From NCBI GenBank assembly GCA_914767715.1, contig OU612065.1, positions 23,932,001-23,996,000 of the forward strand: a stretch of DNA of 64,000 nt. The letters run 5' to 3'. The stretch is from Membranipora membranacea (lineage: Eukaryota > Bryozoa > Gymnolaemata > Cheilostomatida > Membraniporidae). Of this stretch, positions 1 through 14,300 are shown piece by piece. The position numbers and the translations under genes are program-made. Below the pieces are notes generated by a model. The model was not told the origin of the DNA. It searched no databases and saw only the letters and a program-made list of their open reading frames with translations. The stretch's first letter is position 1; every line of letters starts with the position of its first letter.

Positions 1-2352
1 CACTTCTTAAATGATTGATATCAGTTCATAATTTCAGCGCAACTGAGGAAATTAAAAAATCACACAACAATCTCATCGAAGGAAATCGGAGCTGAGATAA
101 GCGGATAAAAGTTCAGTTGACTCATGAATTTGTGACTAATTTCCACTGATCAGATTTTAAAGATGAAAGGCTGTATAGGCTGAAGCCCTATGAACGAGAG
201 CCAAGAAAGATGCAGAAAATATTTCCCCTCACATCACTATCTTGAAGTAATGGACATCTTCATTGACTCATTTGTAAAGCTGGTGAAGTATTTTTCAGAT
301 CTTGAGCTCAAAGACACATGAGTGGGATGTGCTCTGAGGGGGAGTGTGACGTGACACCCTTGATTAATTGGCAGTCGATAATTCGGTAAGGACTTCATGA
401 GACCTCATTTACAAATTTCCATTTCTAAAAATATCCCAATAGCAGGTACATCGTTGACATGAAAGCTTAGTATGAGGTTCACAAACTCCCTTGAATAAAG
501 GCTATCAACATTCAACAGCAGGCAATAAGGATAAATATCCCAGTGGAAATGTCCTGTGCAAGGATATGCAAGGTCAGGTAATGTTTGAAATGCTTCAACT
601 TGTAACTTTGACCCTCGAGAACTGACACTTGTGAGGACACAATGGCCTGCAATTTGTTTTCACAGCAAGAACAGCATCAGCAATTAAGCACAAGAAATCT
701 CCCTTTTTTTAATTTCAAGGCAGAACACACAAACAGCTTCAATGAAGACTATTTCGACAGCAGATCTGCCGAAAAATTAATTCCGGCAGATAACGGAAAT
801 TTCAGACATTGAGAACATCAAAAAATAAATTACAAAAAAAACAGCTCATGCTCACTGAATCAGCCTTTACATATTTCACGGCTTACTCATTGACAGGACA
901 GATGATAACTCATTGCTGGTGGCGCAGACTGGTGGTGAAAGGAATATTTCACGTCACATTAATCATTAACAATATGACACACCTGCGAATGTGTTACCCT
1001 AGACAAGGCTTGGATCCTGAGATCAGCGGACCGTAGAAACCCTTCACCAACTCCTCCAGTTAATTATAGAACCATGGTGACACTATACCCAACCTCGCAG
1101 GAAGTTTTGAAATCGAAAAGAGTCTGATTCAAAATATAATTCTGATAGGAACAACATGTTGCGAAAAATGAGCGGATCAATGACAGTGACAATCATCTTT
1201 TATAATGGGACTTGGGAGACGTTCATTAGAGGAAAACAGGAAGTGAAGACCTTGTCCTCAGCCAACTATAGTCTTAACTAATTCTAAGGGTTTTATTACT
1301 AGCAAGGAAGAATAGAAGAGTTCTCTGGCTACTCCTTGCTACTAAAGGCAGTGAAGTTTTAGACATTTCAGTAATGGCAACTTATCTTAATTCAAATGTC
1401 TATTTGATTTTCCCAAGTTTTAACAATGCTACGACTTTTGGCAGTCAGTTTAATGTCATGGATTTATTGGTGGATGTATGTAAGAGGCAGGGTCAATAAT
1501 CCACAGATTAGTTCTATCATTTAGGGTTGTTTTGGACAGATCCATAACAACTTTCAGTCACTTGATACAGCATTTAATGGATAGATGACGTGAAGGCAGG
1601 AGTGAAGACATTCCTTCTATGGTCAATCATTGATGCAAGAAAACCATCAACTGGACACCAGCCAGAAAATTGACATATGTAACTTGGAATGACAAGACCA
1701 GCTGCAACTTACTCGAGAACTACCTACATATTTCACAATAATAAAACTGTTCATAAACATGCATAAACTTTAGGATTTGGAAAGACACATAGTATACTAA
1801 TACTAACAAGGAGAAATCATTTTACACTTCGATACAAATAATTAAGCCTGTATACCAACATTAAACGCCAACCAAATCTTAGCAAGTCAGCAGAACTTCT
1901 AGTAAGGAGTCGTTGGAATATGAGAGAGTTGTTTTTAGACATGCTGCTACTGTATTTGAGTTTTAGCCGACATACTACTAACTGATATCACATCGACAAA
2001 AAATAGTCAACTAATCAAGAGCACCATAATGGAGTGACTAACACACAGAGTGAGAAATGAAAATATTCAAATTATAAGCATAAACAGGAGATTATACATG
2101 AAGATGCACACATTATACATATTAATGTCTCAATGCTCAACGCGGTCAGAACTTCTGGCAGGGTGTCGGCACTTGTCACGCCACTGACAAGGTTCCTCTA
2201 CACACCATAGAGTGCATTGTTCATAGGTAATAGGTACAATTGTAAATCGTGATTGGCCAAATACATTGACTGTGGTAGGTTTGTGCGCATGATGTATAGA
2301 ATCAACGTTATTCCGTTTGGGAATAAATAATATTGAAAAAAATAGAAAAGTG
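1..2352. other. Intergenic, 3' of RINT1
   Basis: This stretch lies downstream of the RINT1 stop codon, which reads leftward. Only short open frames occur and none shows splice-site context or a recognisable protein. I did not find a convincing AATAAA on the minus strand close to the RINT1 stop, so the 3' end of that transcript is not placed. A short dyad (TCTGCCG...CGGCAGA) sits near 765-792. Nothing else is supported. Confidence 0.6.
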
Positions 2353-5300
2353 TTAGATGTTTCTGAGGAGATCATTTCTTCTACTGAGAACCAGTTCGAC
2401 ATCCTCAGGGCTAAGTTTGAAGATACCTAGCTCCTGCACTGTGCTGATAGGGTCCTGTATCTGCTGAGAATCCATGCTGTGAAGCGACTCTGCCAGGGTC
2501 GACTTTAATAGTAAGGCGTCACCAAGCTGCATTGTCAATATTTGGCACGACTCCTTACACCTATATAATGGATATCAAAATCAAATGTATCAAAATAGTA
2601 TATTACAAGGAAATGGAGAAGACCACAGAAACATATCTCATATAACATCGGTCAACGTATTTCATTATATCCTCTGAGTGATGGGTCAACACTTTGAACT
2701 TCCAGCGAGGGAATGACTATGTTGCTCAACACCCAGTTCTGTGACGTTTTCAAGAGCCTTGCAATCCTTGCATACAGTAGGAACTCGAATGATTCCAGGA
2801 CGAGATTGGGAAAATCATTGAGATTTCTGAGCTATTAAGATTGATACCTCCTACTCATGTTGACTTCACGCAAATTAGGTTGGATGGAAAGTTTGATTCA
2901 GTGCCAGAATACTTCAGTCTGTCTAGGTTTACTATCGGTAAAGCTTATAATACATGATGTGCTAAGATTAAGGTGTGTACTCGTATTATCCTCCAGGAAG
3001 CAGCATATATGTGTAATGAACCTTTGGCTATTGGGCCATTACCATCACATGTTAGACTAGCCACACAAAGGGGTTTCACCGAGAGATACAGGCACAGGCA
3101 CGGTGATGATGGACTGTATATTGATTTAATAGGAGCAATCGGGTTTGACATCACTGACCAATGTTTGGAATGCTTTGTCATAATCCGCACCCCAAGGTCA
3201 ACACAGTGCCAACACTAAGCTGATCAGAAATGTGTTTGCTAATCTGGTCAAACCAAATCGATTTCTTGATCGATTGCGGTCTTTGCGGACTATGACCTGT
3301 GGACATATTCCAACAATCTCATGAAAAACGGTCCCTTGTCCAAATATTACAGCACAAACTTAGTGTTGAGCATCCTGCTCAGAATAGGAGCAATCAATGT
3401 AGTAACAATGTAATGAGTCGTTGAGTAATGTGGATTAAAAGCCCTGACTCACAGCTTAAGGAAATTCTCTGGTCGACTGCTGTATTTGCCAATGATTGGG
3501 AACAAATTTCGCGTCATGTCAAAGTTAAACTGTATCACCCCTCCTTCACTGAAGTGATTCTCACAGATGACCTAAAATAGACAAGGTAAAACGCAAGTCA
3601 TATCCAACTGAGGGAGACAAACTAATTTAGACAAGAGAACTACCTCAGACTCCAGTATAAGTGCGAGGAATTAAGAGCAAAACTATCCTATGGGAGGAGT
3701 ATGATGTAACACATTATTCCAAATACACCACACCATTCCCTGATGAATAAAATTGTACAGCAATCTCAGTTCACCCCCAGTGCACAGTTTTGAATTAGGT
3801 AAGCACAAACTCAATTCATTCTCACCAACAAAGGCTTAGCATCCTGACAGCTTAGGAAATGCAGGAGAATAAATTTCATGTTTATGGCAATTATACTGTA
3901 ACTCATATTAATGGCAACATTACTATAAAGCTAATAAATCAGAATAATATATGTTGCCAAAAAGGCTCCAAAACTAAAACCAGAATTGATGAACATGAAA
4001 AGACAAAAATGGAATTTTCTTGTTTTTCACTTAATGACTCCTTTCAAGTAGGGCATGATGAATATCGGTCACTAAGAATCTGTCATAGTGCAAACCGCAA
4101 CGCTGCTATAAGAGACACATAGGACCACCACCCCCTTTATGTTTTATAGACCAAGTGCTACACTATGTTTACTTACTTACAGGTTAGTCTTGGTCATGCT
4201 TAACCTTGTCACGGGCCCAGTGGTATTTTCTCATGGACAACCACCTGTGGGCCATGTTTAGGGCTTAGACATGCATACTTGGGCAACACAACTTATTACA
4301 GCGGTGAGAGATCCTCTACGCATTGATTTATTACATACAAGGTGAATTGAAAGTCCCCTTAATGGCAATATTGGGATATTCACTATATTGGATATCCATA
4401 CCTCAACTTGGAGTTCTACTCAGATTAAGGGATTAGGATTTGTCGGTGACATGTGGGGGTTGAATGAAAAACATTCCTGACACTAACAAAACTGTTTCAG
4501 AAAAACCTTCCATGTTTTCACCCACAATTCTGAAAAACAGCTTAGTCATCTATGTTATAGAGATGACAATACTTTACCATGTTATAGACAAGTCTATCCA
4601 GCTCCTGAGCGATTTGTTGCCAGAACCGTGTAAACAGTTGTCTGTGTAATGCCTCCTTGCCCATAACCAGACTATTTTGTAGTTGAATGATGAAGTCACA
4701 TGCTGTAGCGGAGAGAGTGATCATTGCCTGCTCATCTTTATGCTTCAGATGATTCAATGCAGTCCACCTGGAGGAAACAGAGAAAAGTTTGCCCTTATAA
4801 GGGAAATTGTTTATTTATTTTCATCGAGATTTGTTTGTTTATTTTTTCACCGTGCAAGAGTGAGTAACACTGAAGCAGTGCTTCCTCATTAGCTCCTATA
4901 GACAAAACCACAAGGGTTTGTTGTTTGTGTACTTCCCACTGTTGCATCAACTAAACATGAATAGAACCTCCTTTTTTACATTCGGATTGTAAGAGATGGT
5001 TAGGAAAGTTGACTTATCAGCTAATTTCATCAATTTCCAGGTATCTAGGTTATTATTTCCCTACTAGAATCATACAAGCTTCAGAAATTAGTCAATCAAT
5101 GAGCTGTATGATTATTGCAGTCTACTAAAGTTGGTAATTCCTAGAATGAGAAGACAAAATCACCACGAAGGAGATTGTCCTTCTGGCAAAAAGAAGACAA
5201 ATTGTTTTATTATGCAAACATGAATGACTAAAAACGTGCTTAGAAAAAACCAAATGTGAGGTTAGTACAGATGTACAAGTTGTTGCATTAACATATTAAG

Positions 5301-8300
5301 CAAAATCAGTCAGAATTGGTCCAATGGATTTCTCGCGCAAGCTTTAGGTTATTGTACCAAGATCTCAACACATAACACTGAATATTATATTTTCCATATT
5401 TATTCTGGTGGTGATTAAATCAGGGACTTCTATACCAGATTCAATTTTGTCGTCAAAGTTTTGGCAGGGACGATGACAGGATATCGGAAACAAGCCAAAA
5501 GCCGGCAATAATTTCTGCATGTTGAAGCAAGCAAGAAAAATGAGTCTTTGACCATACAAATAAAATGTCTGTCAATTGCACATGGAATAGTCCTACGTTC
5601 TTGTTTTATCACTCTAGTAGATGGGAAAGGATATGCGTGACATATGTAGAAATCCTATCACGTGTTTATCGATGTTGCACTGAAATACTCCAATTGAATT
5701 ATGTCAGTTTCATTGAGAAATGAGAAAACGCCCTGCTCAGTCTAAACTTAACTGATGGGCTGGCAATGGATTTTTACATAATCGTTATAAAATTTTGGCA
5801 ATGAGATTCATTCCCTTACGATTATTCTTGGCTCAGTTCCTCTGTCTTCATTCCTCATTCAGAAGTGGTGGAAATAATATTAAAATCTTTACAGTTTATT
5901 CTGTGCGGCAGTTTCACAATGAGAATTATCCATTAAGTGATGCATATCAAACAGCATGTCATTCTGTACAAAAACCATGGACCGGAAAAAATGCTGTTTT
6001 AAATCATCGCTTTTTTACTCTTTTTATGAATGTTTTAAATAGGTTTTGAATGTGGCCTAACCATGATAGTTTGAAATTTAGGACCTTGCAATTAGCAGCA
6101 AGGTGGGGAAAACACCTTAGGTAAAGAGGCATGAAAACCTAAAAAGGGAAATAGGGAAACAATATTGGTAATGATACAGTATATTTGAGCACTGTGCATT
6201 CCATTCCAGGGTCCATCAAGATTTGTTCTAATTAAAGTCTGCATTTAAATTTATTAGCTGAACTTCTGAACCAACAGAAGGGGTCAATTATTATTTGGTC
6301 TGAATTGAGAAGAGTGCACAGCTTTAATGAGCAAGGGCCATCTCATTATTTGAGATAGACCTCCACATTCCAATGCTAGAGTTGTCTGATCGATGTTTCA
6401 TCGATAACTTACATGCTGCGGTTGTTGTCGGCATAAGTCCTCAAACTAGCCTTGAGATCTGAGAGGATATGGTTTGTAAGAGACTTGAGCATGTCTTCTT
6501 CTAGAGAGGCGATGTTCTGTATGCTGGTGTCAAAAAGTGAGCACTCCAAATCTTCCACAACACACACATCTATGGCGCGAGGCAACTGAAAGCAGCAATA
6601 AAATATCATTATCCTCAAATGTCATTGGGATTTGACAAAAAATCAAACTTTGGTGCTTAGATTATAAATGATTGCATTCTTTGCAGAACATCTGGTCATC
6701 ATCGGATTATATATAAAAACTCGGTTAATACATAGACCGATAGTAAATATGCATATATACCATTTAGCACATGATCCATGAGGGAAAGTTTGGTCGCAGA
6801 ATAGTCAGGAAAAAAAACATATAGAAAACATAAGGCAATACTTGTTTTACAACATAGATGAACCAGTAAAAGTTTGTCATAAGGGGCTCTTCACAGTCAA
6901 AGTAAAGCTCATAAAATCTGGGACAGTGAGCAAACTGGGAACAGAGTATAACGCGGGAATGTTACAAGCCCCACACAACCAATGCTGAGATCAAGCTAGT
7001 TAGGGATTCAGTATGACAACTTGTCGGACACTTGCTCGAGCTTACCAATCTATTAGTAATTTATGGTACTGTTTCTATATATATTTTTGAAATCCATTAA
7101 TCAGGACCACACAGTCGGACCCAGGCAAAATCTGTCACCACAAAAATTTCTATGACCAACATTCCTATATGATTCCGTGTCCGTGCTGTATTTTTTTGTA
7201 AGTTTTATTACAGCCGGGAGTTGCTTGGTCTGAGTAGGAGGTGGTTCAGCTGGTTAGAGCCATCTCCTTTACTATTCAAGTCTCAAGGTTTCTACGTTTG
7301 AATTTTGATGATCTCTGGGGTTTGTTGGGCCCCATGTGTACTGAAGGCTAGCCTGTGATGCAGAAACAGCAGCCAAATATTGCTCCGCCAGCTCTGTGGG
7401 ATATGGCAAATTAATTAACTCTCTAAATTTGACCAACTCAATGTCTTGGCTTGAAGGGATTTGACTGGTCTTGACCGATTCTCCTACTGGCATCATGAAG
7501 GCTAGCATTATTGAACATAGTGTAGGAAAACTCTGTTCATGAGTATGCAGTTTAGCATGAAATGACAATCTTTTTCAGCGCCAAGACACTGAAAGATTGA
7601 CAAATTTGATTTAACCTTCACAAACATCTGAGGCAAGGCCATTTCTAGAACAGTCATAATGTTAATCTTTGTATTGGATACTTTTTTATATCTTTTTTAT
7701 GTCTTTCAACATGATGCCGCACATATTACGATGCCTAGATTTTATTTTTAAACGCAACAAGTATAATCTTTAATGATGTGTTTTCCACTTAGTGCCCATT
7801 GCACCCGCTATGCACCACGTGACCAGCGACGCTCGCCAGCCTGGCTGTGAGATTGCACCCCGGTCCTGCCCAAACTCCCAATAGGTAATTGTTGAACAAG
7901 GCGATGCCATTGCTTAACAAGGACCTCTCCCCTCGTTTGTTATCGGTTTTAATAAATTTAAGTTTGTTGGATCAAGTGTTGTATTCATGGTTTGTTATCG
8001 TATTTAAAACATTTTGAATTGAGTATGATTTTAATAAAATTTTCAAAATTCTGTATTTGAAAAGCATGTAATGGCCTGATTTTTAGTTTTTCAAAATGAT
8101 TAGAAAAGTGACCCCTGGTCTAATTCCCTCGATGACATGCAGACTTGTAGCTGGCTTTCACTTGCGTGGCCCCAGAACACTAATTCGTAGATCAAATCCG
8201 GATGATAAAAGCCATAATATAATGTCAACCATTAGATTTTGCTCAATGGCTTGGCCGAGTGCTCGTATAACCATCAGGGTTAAATTTAATTTCGTTTTTG

Positions 8301-11300
8301 GGCTTCTCAAAAGTTCATGGCAAGTTATGTTGGAGTTTCAACCTACAAATTTTGTTGTTCCTATTTCTTCTAAAATGAGCTTTTAATCTTCTAGGGTAAA
8401 AATTTTGTTTGAGGCTTCAAAAAGGTTTTCTCATAATTTATCACAAGACGGTTGGTGATACACCATTCATCTATCAGAGGTAAATTTCTCTTCGTAATTC
8501 AGGTTAAGTACTAAAAATATTAGTATCGTCAGCAAAAAGTATTTAATTTAGATCGGGTGATGCATTTAAAAAGTCAATAATATGAATTAAAAATGGTACT
8601 GGCCCAAGAACCGAACCCTGGGGAGCAACGATCATGACAGGCAGTAAACCTGACGTAATTCATTTACCAAGACAAAGTGTTTTCGATTTAAAAGATAATT
8701 TTCTAACAATCGATATGAGGGGAATGAAAATCTGAAAAAAATACATGTTTACTTATAAGAATGCTGTGATTTATTTATAAAAAGCTTTTGAAAGATCTAA
8801 AAACTGACCCTGGGTGATTCTTCCATCATTGAAATGGTCGTAAAGATGTTCCGTTATAATATTGATTGTGTCAGTTGTACTGCGCTTCCATCTAATGCCA
8901 AATTGGTAATTTGTGAGTAATTCTTTGCACTCTGAATACACTCTCATTTGCATGGAGAGGTGTTTTTCTGAACCTTCGATGTCGAGTTCAAGATTGAAAT
9001 AGGTGTGTAATTATTACATCTAGTCTTATCTCCCTTTTTAAAAAGCAGCTTTACGAGGGCAATCTTTAAGCACTTTGGGAAAATCGAGGTATTTATCATC
9101 AGGTTGTCTAAGTAGGTTATAAGTGGTGCCAGGGTTAGTTTATTATCGTTTGGGCTTGCATATTGATATTCTATCAGGTCCTGTGGCTTTCTTGTTAGAA
9201 AAGCTATCAATGACTTTCAGAGTGACAGCGATCTCAGTTTCAGCATAAGAGAATTCAGCTGCAACAAGATTATATAAATTTTAGGAAAATATTAAGAAAA
9301 TACTGTTGTGTTGACTCGAAGACTTTCTTCCAGATGAGTACCAACATTGATGAAAAAATTTATCAGCTACGGAGATGATCTGATCACCATCATGTTCTAG
9401 ATGAATTTTCACAGCTGATAATTTTTTGTTACGAAACTCATGGCAAATTTTCATTATCATTGAGGCTTGAATGACCAATGAATATAAGTTGTGACGCACG
9501 GGACTACAAATTAGTACGAAAAATCACATTTGAAAAGAATAATTCTGCATAAAATGTGTTGTTTCAGAGTTAACACTACCAATGAGCACAAGCAGGCTCA
9601 ATCCCATCATAAAGAACATGTTTGAATAGTTTCTGTTCTCCACTCAAAATCAAAAGTGGGGTGATTGACCAAAGAGTTAGAGACAACTCCTTGGCTCGAC
9701 TAAAGTTAAAATTTGGACCTGGACATCTGCTAGATGACTATTGTTATAAGAGTATAATTTAGTGTCCTGTACGCCGACCCGCGCGTCACATCACTGGTGG
9801 GTTTTATTTTTGCCTACACATCAGTACAAGAAAATTTTGTTCTACACTACAATATTCACACATCCTATTATATTACTAAGTTTAATCAACACAATTTTTG
9901 TTAGTTTTCAATACCGTACCAAATTTTGTGGCAAAGGTTCTGTAAAACAAGTTCTTTCCTGTGTATTACAGCCTAGATGCTTGTGCTATCTGAATGAATA
10001 TTGTCAGACAACGTAATTTTGTGTCCTGTGCATCTCACCCAGTCCGTTACAGGTGGAAGACAACTTTATGGTTTATCATTATTAAATCAGTGAGGTGAGA
10101 AACTTTTGTGTTGAACATATAAGATTCTACACATTCTCATGAAATGGAATCAAAAGAATGAATTTCATTGTACATCTATTTAAGAAAAAGAAAAATTTAA
10201 GTTGTGAACGTCCTGAGTGTGCCAAACTGCTATAAAATGACTTCTCTGAATACTATCGACATGGCCGAGCCGTGAAAGTTCATTTTGGGTGAACAGATTT
10301 TTTCTTTTCTTGTTAGTACGTAACTTTAACTTTTTATACAACTAATAAATACAGAGTTAACCTGCTCTATGTCCAATCATTGTAGTCTTATCGATGTCAT
10401 TATTAGCATGAGTCAAGACTTGGCTTTCGAAAAAAAAGTTGGTGATAATCAAGAGTTACTTGCATATTATCCTAAAGAATAGTTGGAAATATTTGTTAGA
10501 AGTCACTAGCTCTCAGTTTGTGGACCCCAACGAACCCCAGATATAATCGAAATTGAACGACTAAACTTTATGACTTGCACAGTGAAGAGGACAGCTCTAA
10601 ACAGCTAAGCCATCTCCTATTCTAACCAAGCAGCTAGCAAAAATAATACAATAATCAAAAAAAAATACAGCGTGGTTTGATCTCCTTTGGTTGCATATTT
10701 TGGCATTATGGCGATGGTATTTTGGGATATGGTATGTTGACCCAAATGGTATTATGTCCAATCCGGCGTTATATCCACTGGTATTTCGACACAACTGGCG
10801 TTTTGTACCACTGGTATTTTGCCATTGGTATAGTGTGCAGTGGTGTTATGACCTATGGCATTATGGCCATGGCATTATGGCAATGGCATTATGTCACTGG
10901 CATTTTGTCCCAATGGCATTTTGACCATGGCATTATGGCCGGGTACCTTCCTATATATGTCTTTATATTGATACATGGTCTCGTATGTCATACACTTCTA
11001 TAACTTGATTGAGCAAAATAAATTTGAACATAAATATAGAATCAGTTACATTTTTCTCCCCACTCTGAATCTCCATAAATATGATGCCATCAGATATCAC
11101 CATTTATATTATGAAATTAAAACTTGGCCTGATTTGAACTTCTCCTTCATCATGATCTACTCATTAAATCTTCCTGGTCACATTATATACTGTCTGGTCT
11201 CATGTGCAGTGATAGCAGTATGAAACAATACTCTCTAGACAAACAGGTGGTTGGCACCCATCGTCCTCAAAGATTACTTAATATTTTGATATATAATAAT

Positions 11301-14300
11301 GTTGTATATATCATGACTGATAAAACACATCCTTGATATCAATTTAATTAGAATGTTCTACTTAGTATAGTATGGATCATTGAAGTCGTCTGGATTTTTT
11401 GGGATGAGTGACCTTTGAGAGATTGTGTGTTATTGGGTGTTTGGGTTGACTGAAGTAGTTCTGAATAATGTGGTATGTGGGTAGTGAGAAGCTAGGAGAA
11501 TTCTACTGAAAGCAATGTTATTGAAAGCCTGGGGTAAAGCCATTGATACAAATTTTCTCAAGCTAATGGCGCTTAAAAGAATTTACGAATTATCTGTCAT
11601 ATCTTTTAGAGATCATGATGTACTATGTTTAAAAACTGGCTGCTACATTTAGCCCATTCAGAGTAGGTTTTAACCTCAAAAAACTTTCATCAACCAACAA
11701 CTCACAATCCAATTCAAAAGATAACGCAACTGTTTTTTTTTTCAATTTCCAACAAGAAATAGCAATGGAAGTGAGGAATTTGGCAGATTTGAGCTTCAAA
11801 GAAATGATATTAATTAGGAGAAGATTAAAATGGTTGAGTCCCACTTGCACATGGCCATTAGAGTGGCAATAAATCAGTGGTAAATCATTTTTAGATCGTA
11901 GCAGCCTTGTTTTGCACAGTTAGCAAGTGTGTCATAATTCACCAAACCCTAGAAACATTGCTACCTCAGACCTATTTTTATCCACGATGTGCTATTTTTA
12001 CCAGATTATTAGGAAATGAGGAGTCCAGAATCAGAAAATCATTAGACAATGAAATTTTAATTCCAAGGGGATCAGCTAATTATTTTTATCCCTGTTTTTT
12101 GACAAATTACATCACCTGCCACCCTGGTGACACGTGTGCTACTGAAGCATGCTAAAATACTAAATCTTTATATCCTTAACATAATCTCACTGTATAGCCT
12201 CTGATCACAGATAATTTTACATTCGCAGAGGGGAGGCACCCTCTTTTATTGGACAGGTCATGAATCTTCTTTGCCAAATGCGTTGCACTTTCATGTATCA
12301 TGTTTTTCCTAAAATTTGAGTTTCTGTAAAATATGGATTTATGAAACTCAAACAAAATCTGACGCAGTTGGAGGATATGTCATTCCATTATAATGTTGCT
12401 TCATGTACAGCCAGTTCTGTCACATTCCCCCTAGGTGTGTGGGTGTAGTAAACTATGTGCCGCTATTTGCAAAGTAAAAAACATGCTACACCCTACTATT
12501 GGCGTCCTCAAATTATTAACTCATTGATACAATTGGTTCTTTGCACAAATGCCAATTTCCAATACATACTTCCATTAAGAATACCTGACAAAAAATCGGC
12601 AACTTATGCTGCTGTGTTATAAAGGGGAAATGTGTATTAGAGGATATTGTTTGGAAAAAATACTGTGATGCTCGGTGTAGAAGGTGTTCGAATGTAAACT
12701 AGAATTTGGTGAGTAGATGTATCAAACCACTAGCATAAGGAGATCTGAAAAACTGCACAGTGAACATATTAAACTCGGTGAAACCAAAATTAAAAACAAA
12801 AACCCCAGACTGAGAAGAAAAAAACCAGTATTGTTGGCAATGCAACCTTGATGCTTTTGTAATGGGATACCGGAGATGCAATGAGACAGATAATTTCTCT
12901 TCAGTAAACTATGCCCAGGTGTTGAAATGAGACACTGCTCTCTTCTGTGCCAAGTCTTGCACAGGCAAAATAGAACAGAGAGAGATCAGGGTCACTTGGT
13001 GGAGATATTTTCCTTCAGTTATGTAGTTACGCTAAAATATATCTTATATTTCATTGATTGGTACAAACCTGATATGCAGCATTTCTCGACAACCTTTTAT
13101 TCAACATTTCAGAGAGACTGTCATCGTCGATGGCGCTCAGGCTTTTCTGATACTGAAGCCTCAAGAAAAACTGCAAAAAATAATTATATGATTCAGCCCG
13201 AGTCAGCCAGGCAGGCAGGTAGAGTTAGTGAAGCATGCTCATTACCAATTAGCACAGGGACGGATTACCAAGTGTGACATGATGATAAATCTCACAAAAA
13301 TTTTTCCATTTTCTTTGATACTCCCATGTCAGAGCTAAACCTGACCACAAAGATAATGTAGAAGACCAATTAAAGCACTTCAGTACCAATTACTACTTCC
13401 ACACCAAGTATGCAACATCACAATATTCCGGTCTTCTCATGGCTTTGGTGGCCATTGACCAGATGCAAGGTCAGGAACCAATTAGGTGTTTGGCTTCATA
13501 ATTTAGGCAGGCTCATAGTAAAGTGCTTCTCAGAGATTTGACGTCAATATATCAGGTTTACTTCATGTCAGAAGGTACTTGGGCCCAACTTACCGTGCAT
13601 AGATGATCTAATTTTCTGTACTTAGAAATCTAATCTACTTATCTTCAAGAATAACCTTACAGATTATACAGCTTTGGGTCTCAACAATCTCTCTACCTTG
13701 CTCATCAGTTAATTAAGATATTAGACAATGGAAAGAACACACCTCAATGTTTTGAAGCAAATTCTGAGTCTGCTCAACATGAGGAGGACATACTGAACAA
13801 TCCAATGTTGCAGATCATATTTTGATTCTGCTTATGGTGTGACAAAAAAAAATTCAGATACCATAGAATTTGCTTCAAAATATTAAAATTTTCAAAGTAA
13901 TGCAATCCTTCTCTAAACTCAGGCTTCTGTAGGCTAGCCTCCATCAACCGAGCTTAGAGAAAATTGCATTACAGTGCACTCCACCTAATGCAAACCTCTG
14001 GGGATCACCAAATGTTGTCCTAATTAAGCATAGTTTGAATTATGGGACCAGTGTCCTTTGTCTGAATTAACAGGAGTTGTGAATTAGGGGATTACACTGT
14101 ACTACACATTATAAAGTCTTGTGTGCGTGGAAAACTTAACGGCAAAAACAAACCGGTTTTTCTACCCAGTCCCTGAGGACTGAGATAATGTAGTGAGTTG
14201 TGTTGAGTATCGCTAAGTATTGAGGACTTATAGGAGAAAACTCTTTCCTCAGCTGAACTAGTCGTATTCTGTAGTCCTCTAATAATTCTCTCTTCATACA

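Noticed and set aside
2945-3218. Overlapping 81-codon frames on both strands
   Set aside because: They lie in the last RINT1 intron, have no splice context and do not resemble any family.
7272-7568. 98-codon minus-strand open frame in RINT1 intron 10
   Set aside because: It overlaps the SINE-like head, resembles no known protein, and the flanking RINT1 exons join in phase without it.
10677-11003. Two overlapping long frames (108 and 77 codons) on the plus strand
   Set aside because: They are produced by the minisatellite at 10701-10940.
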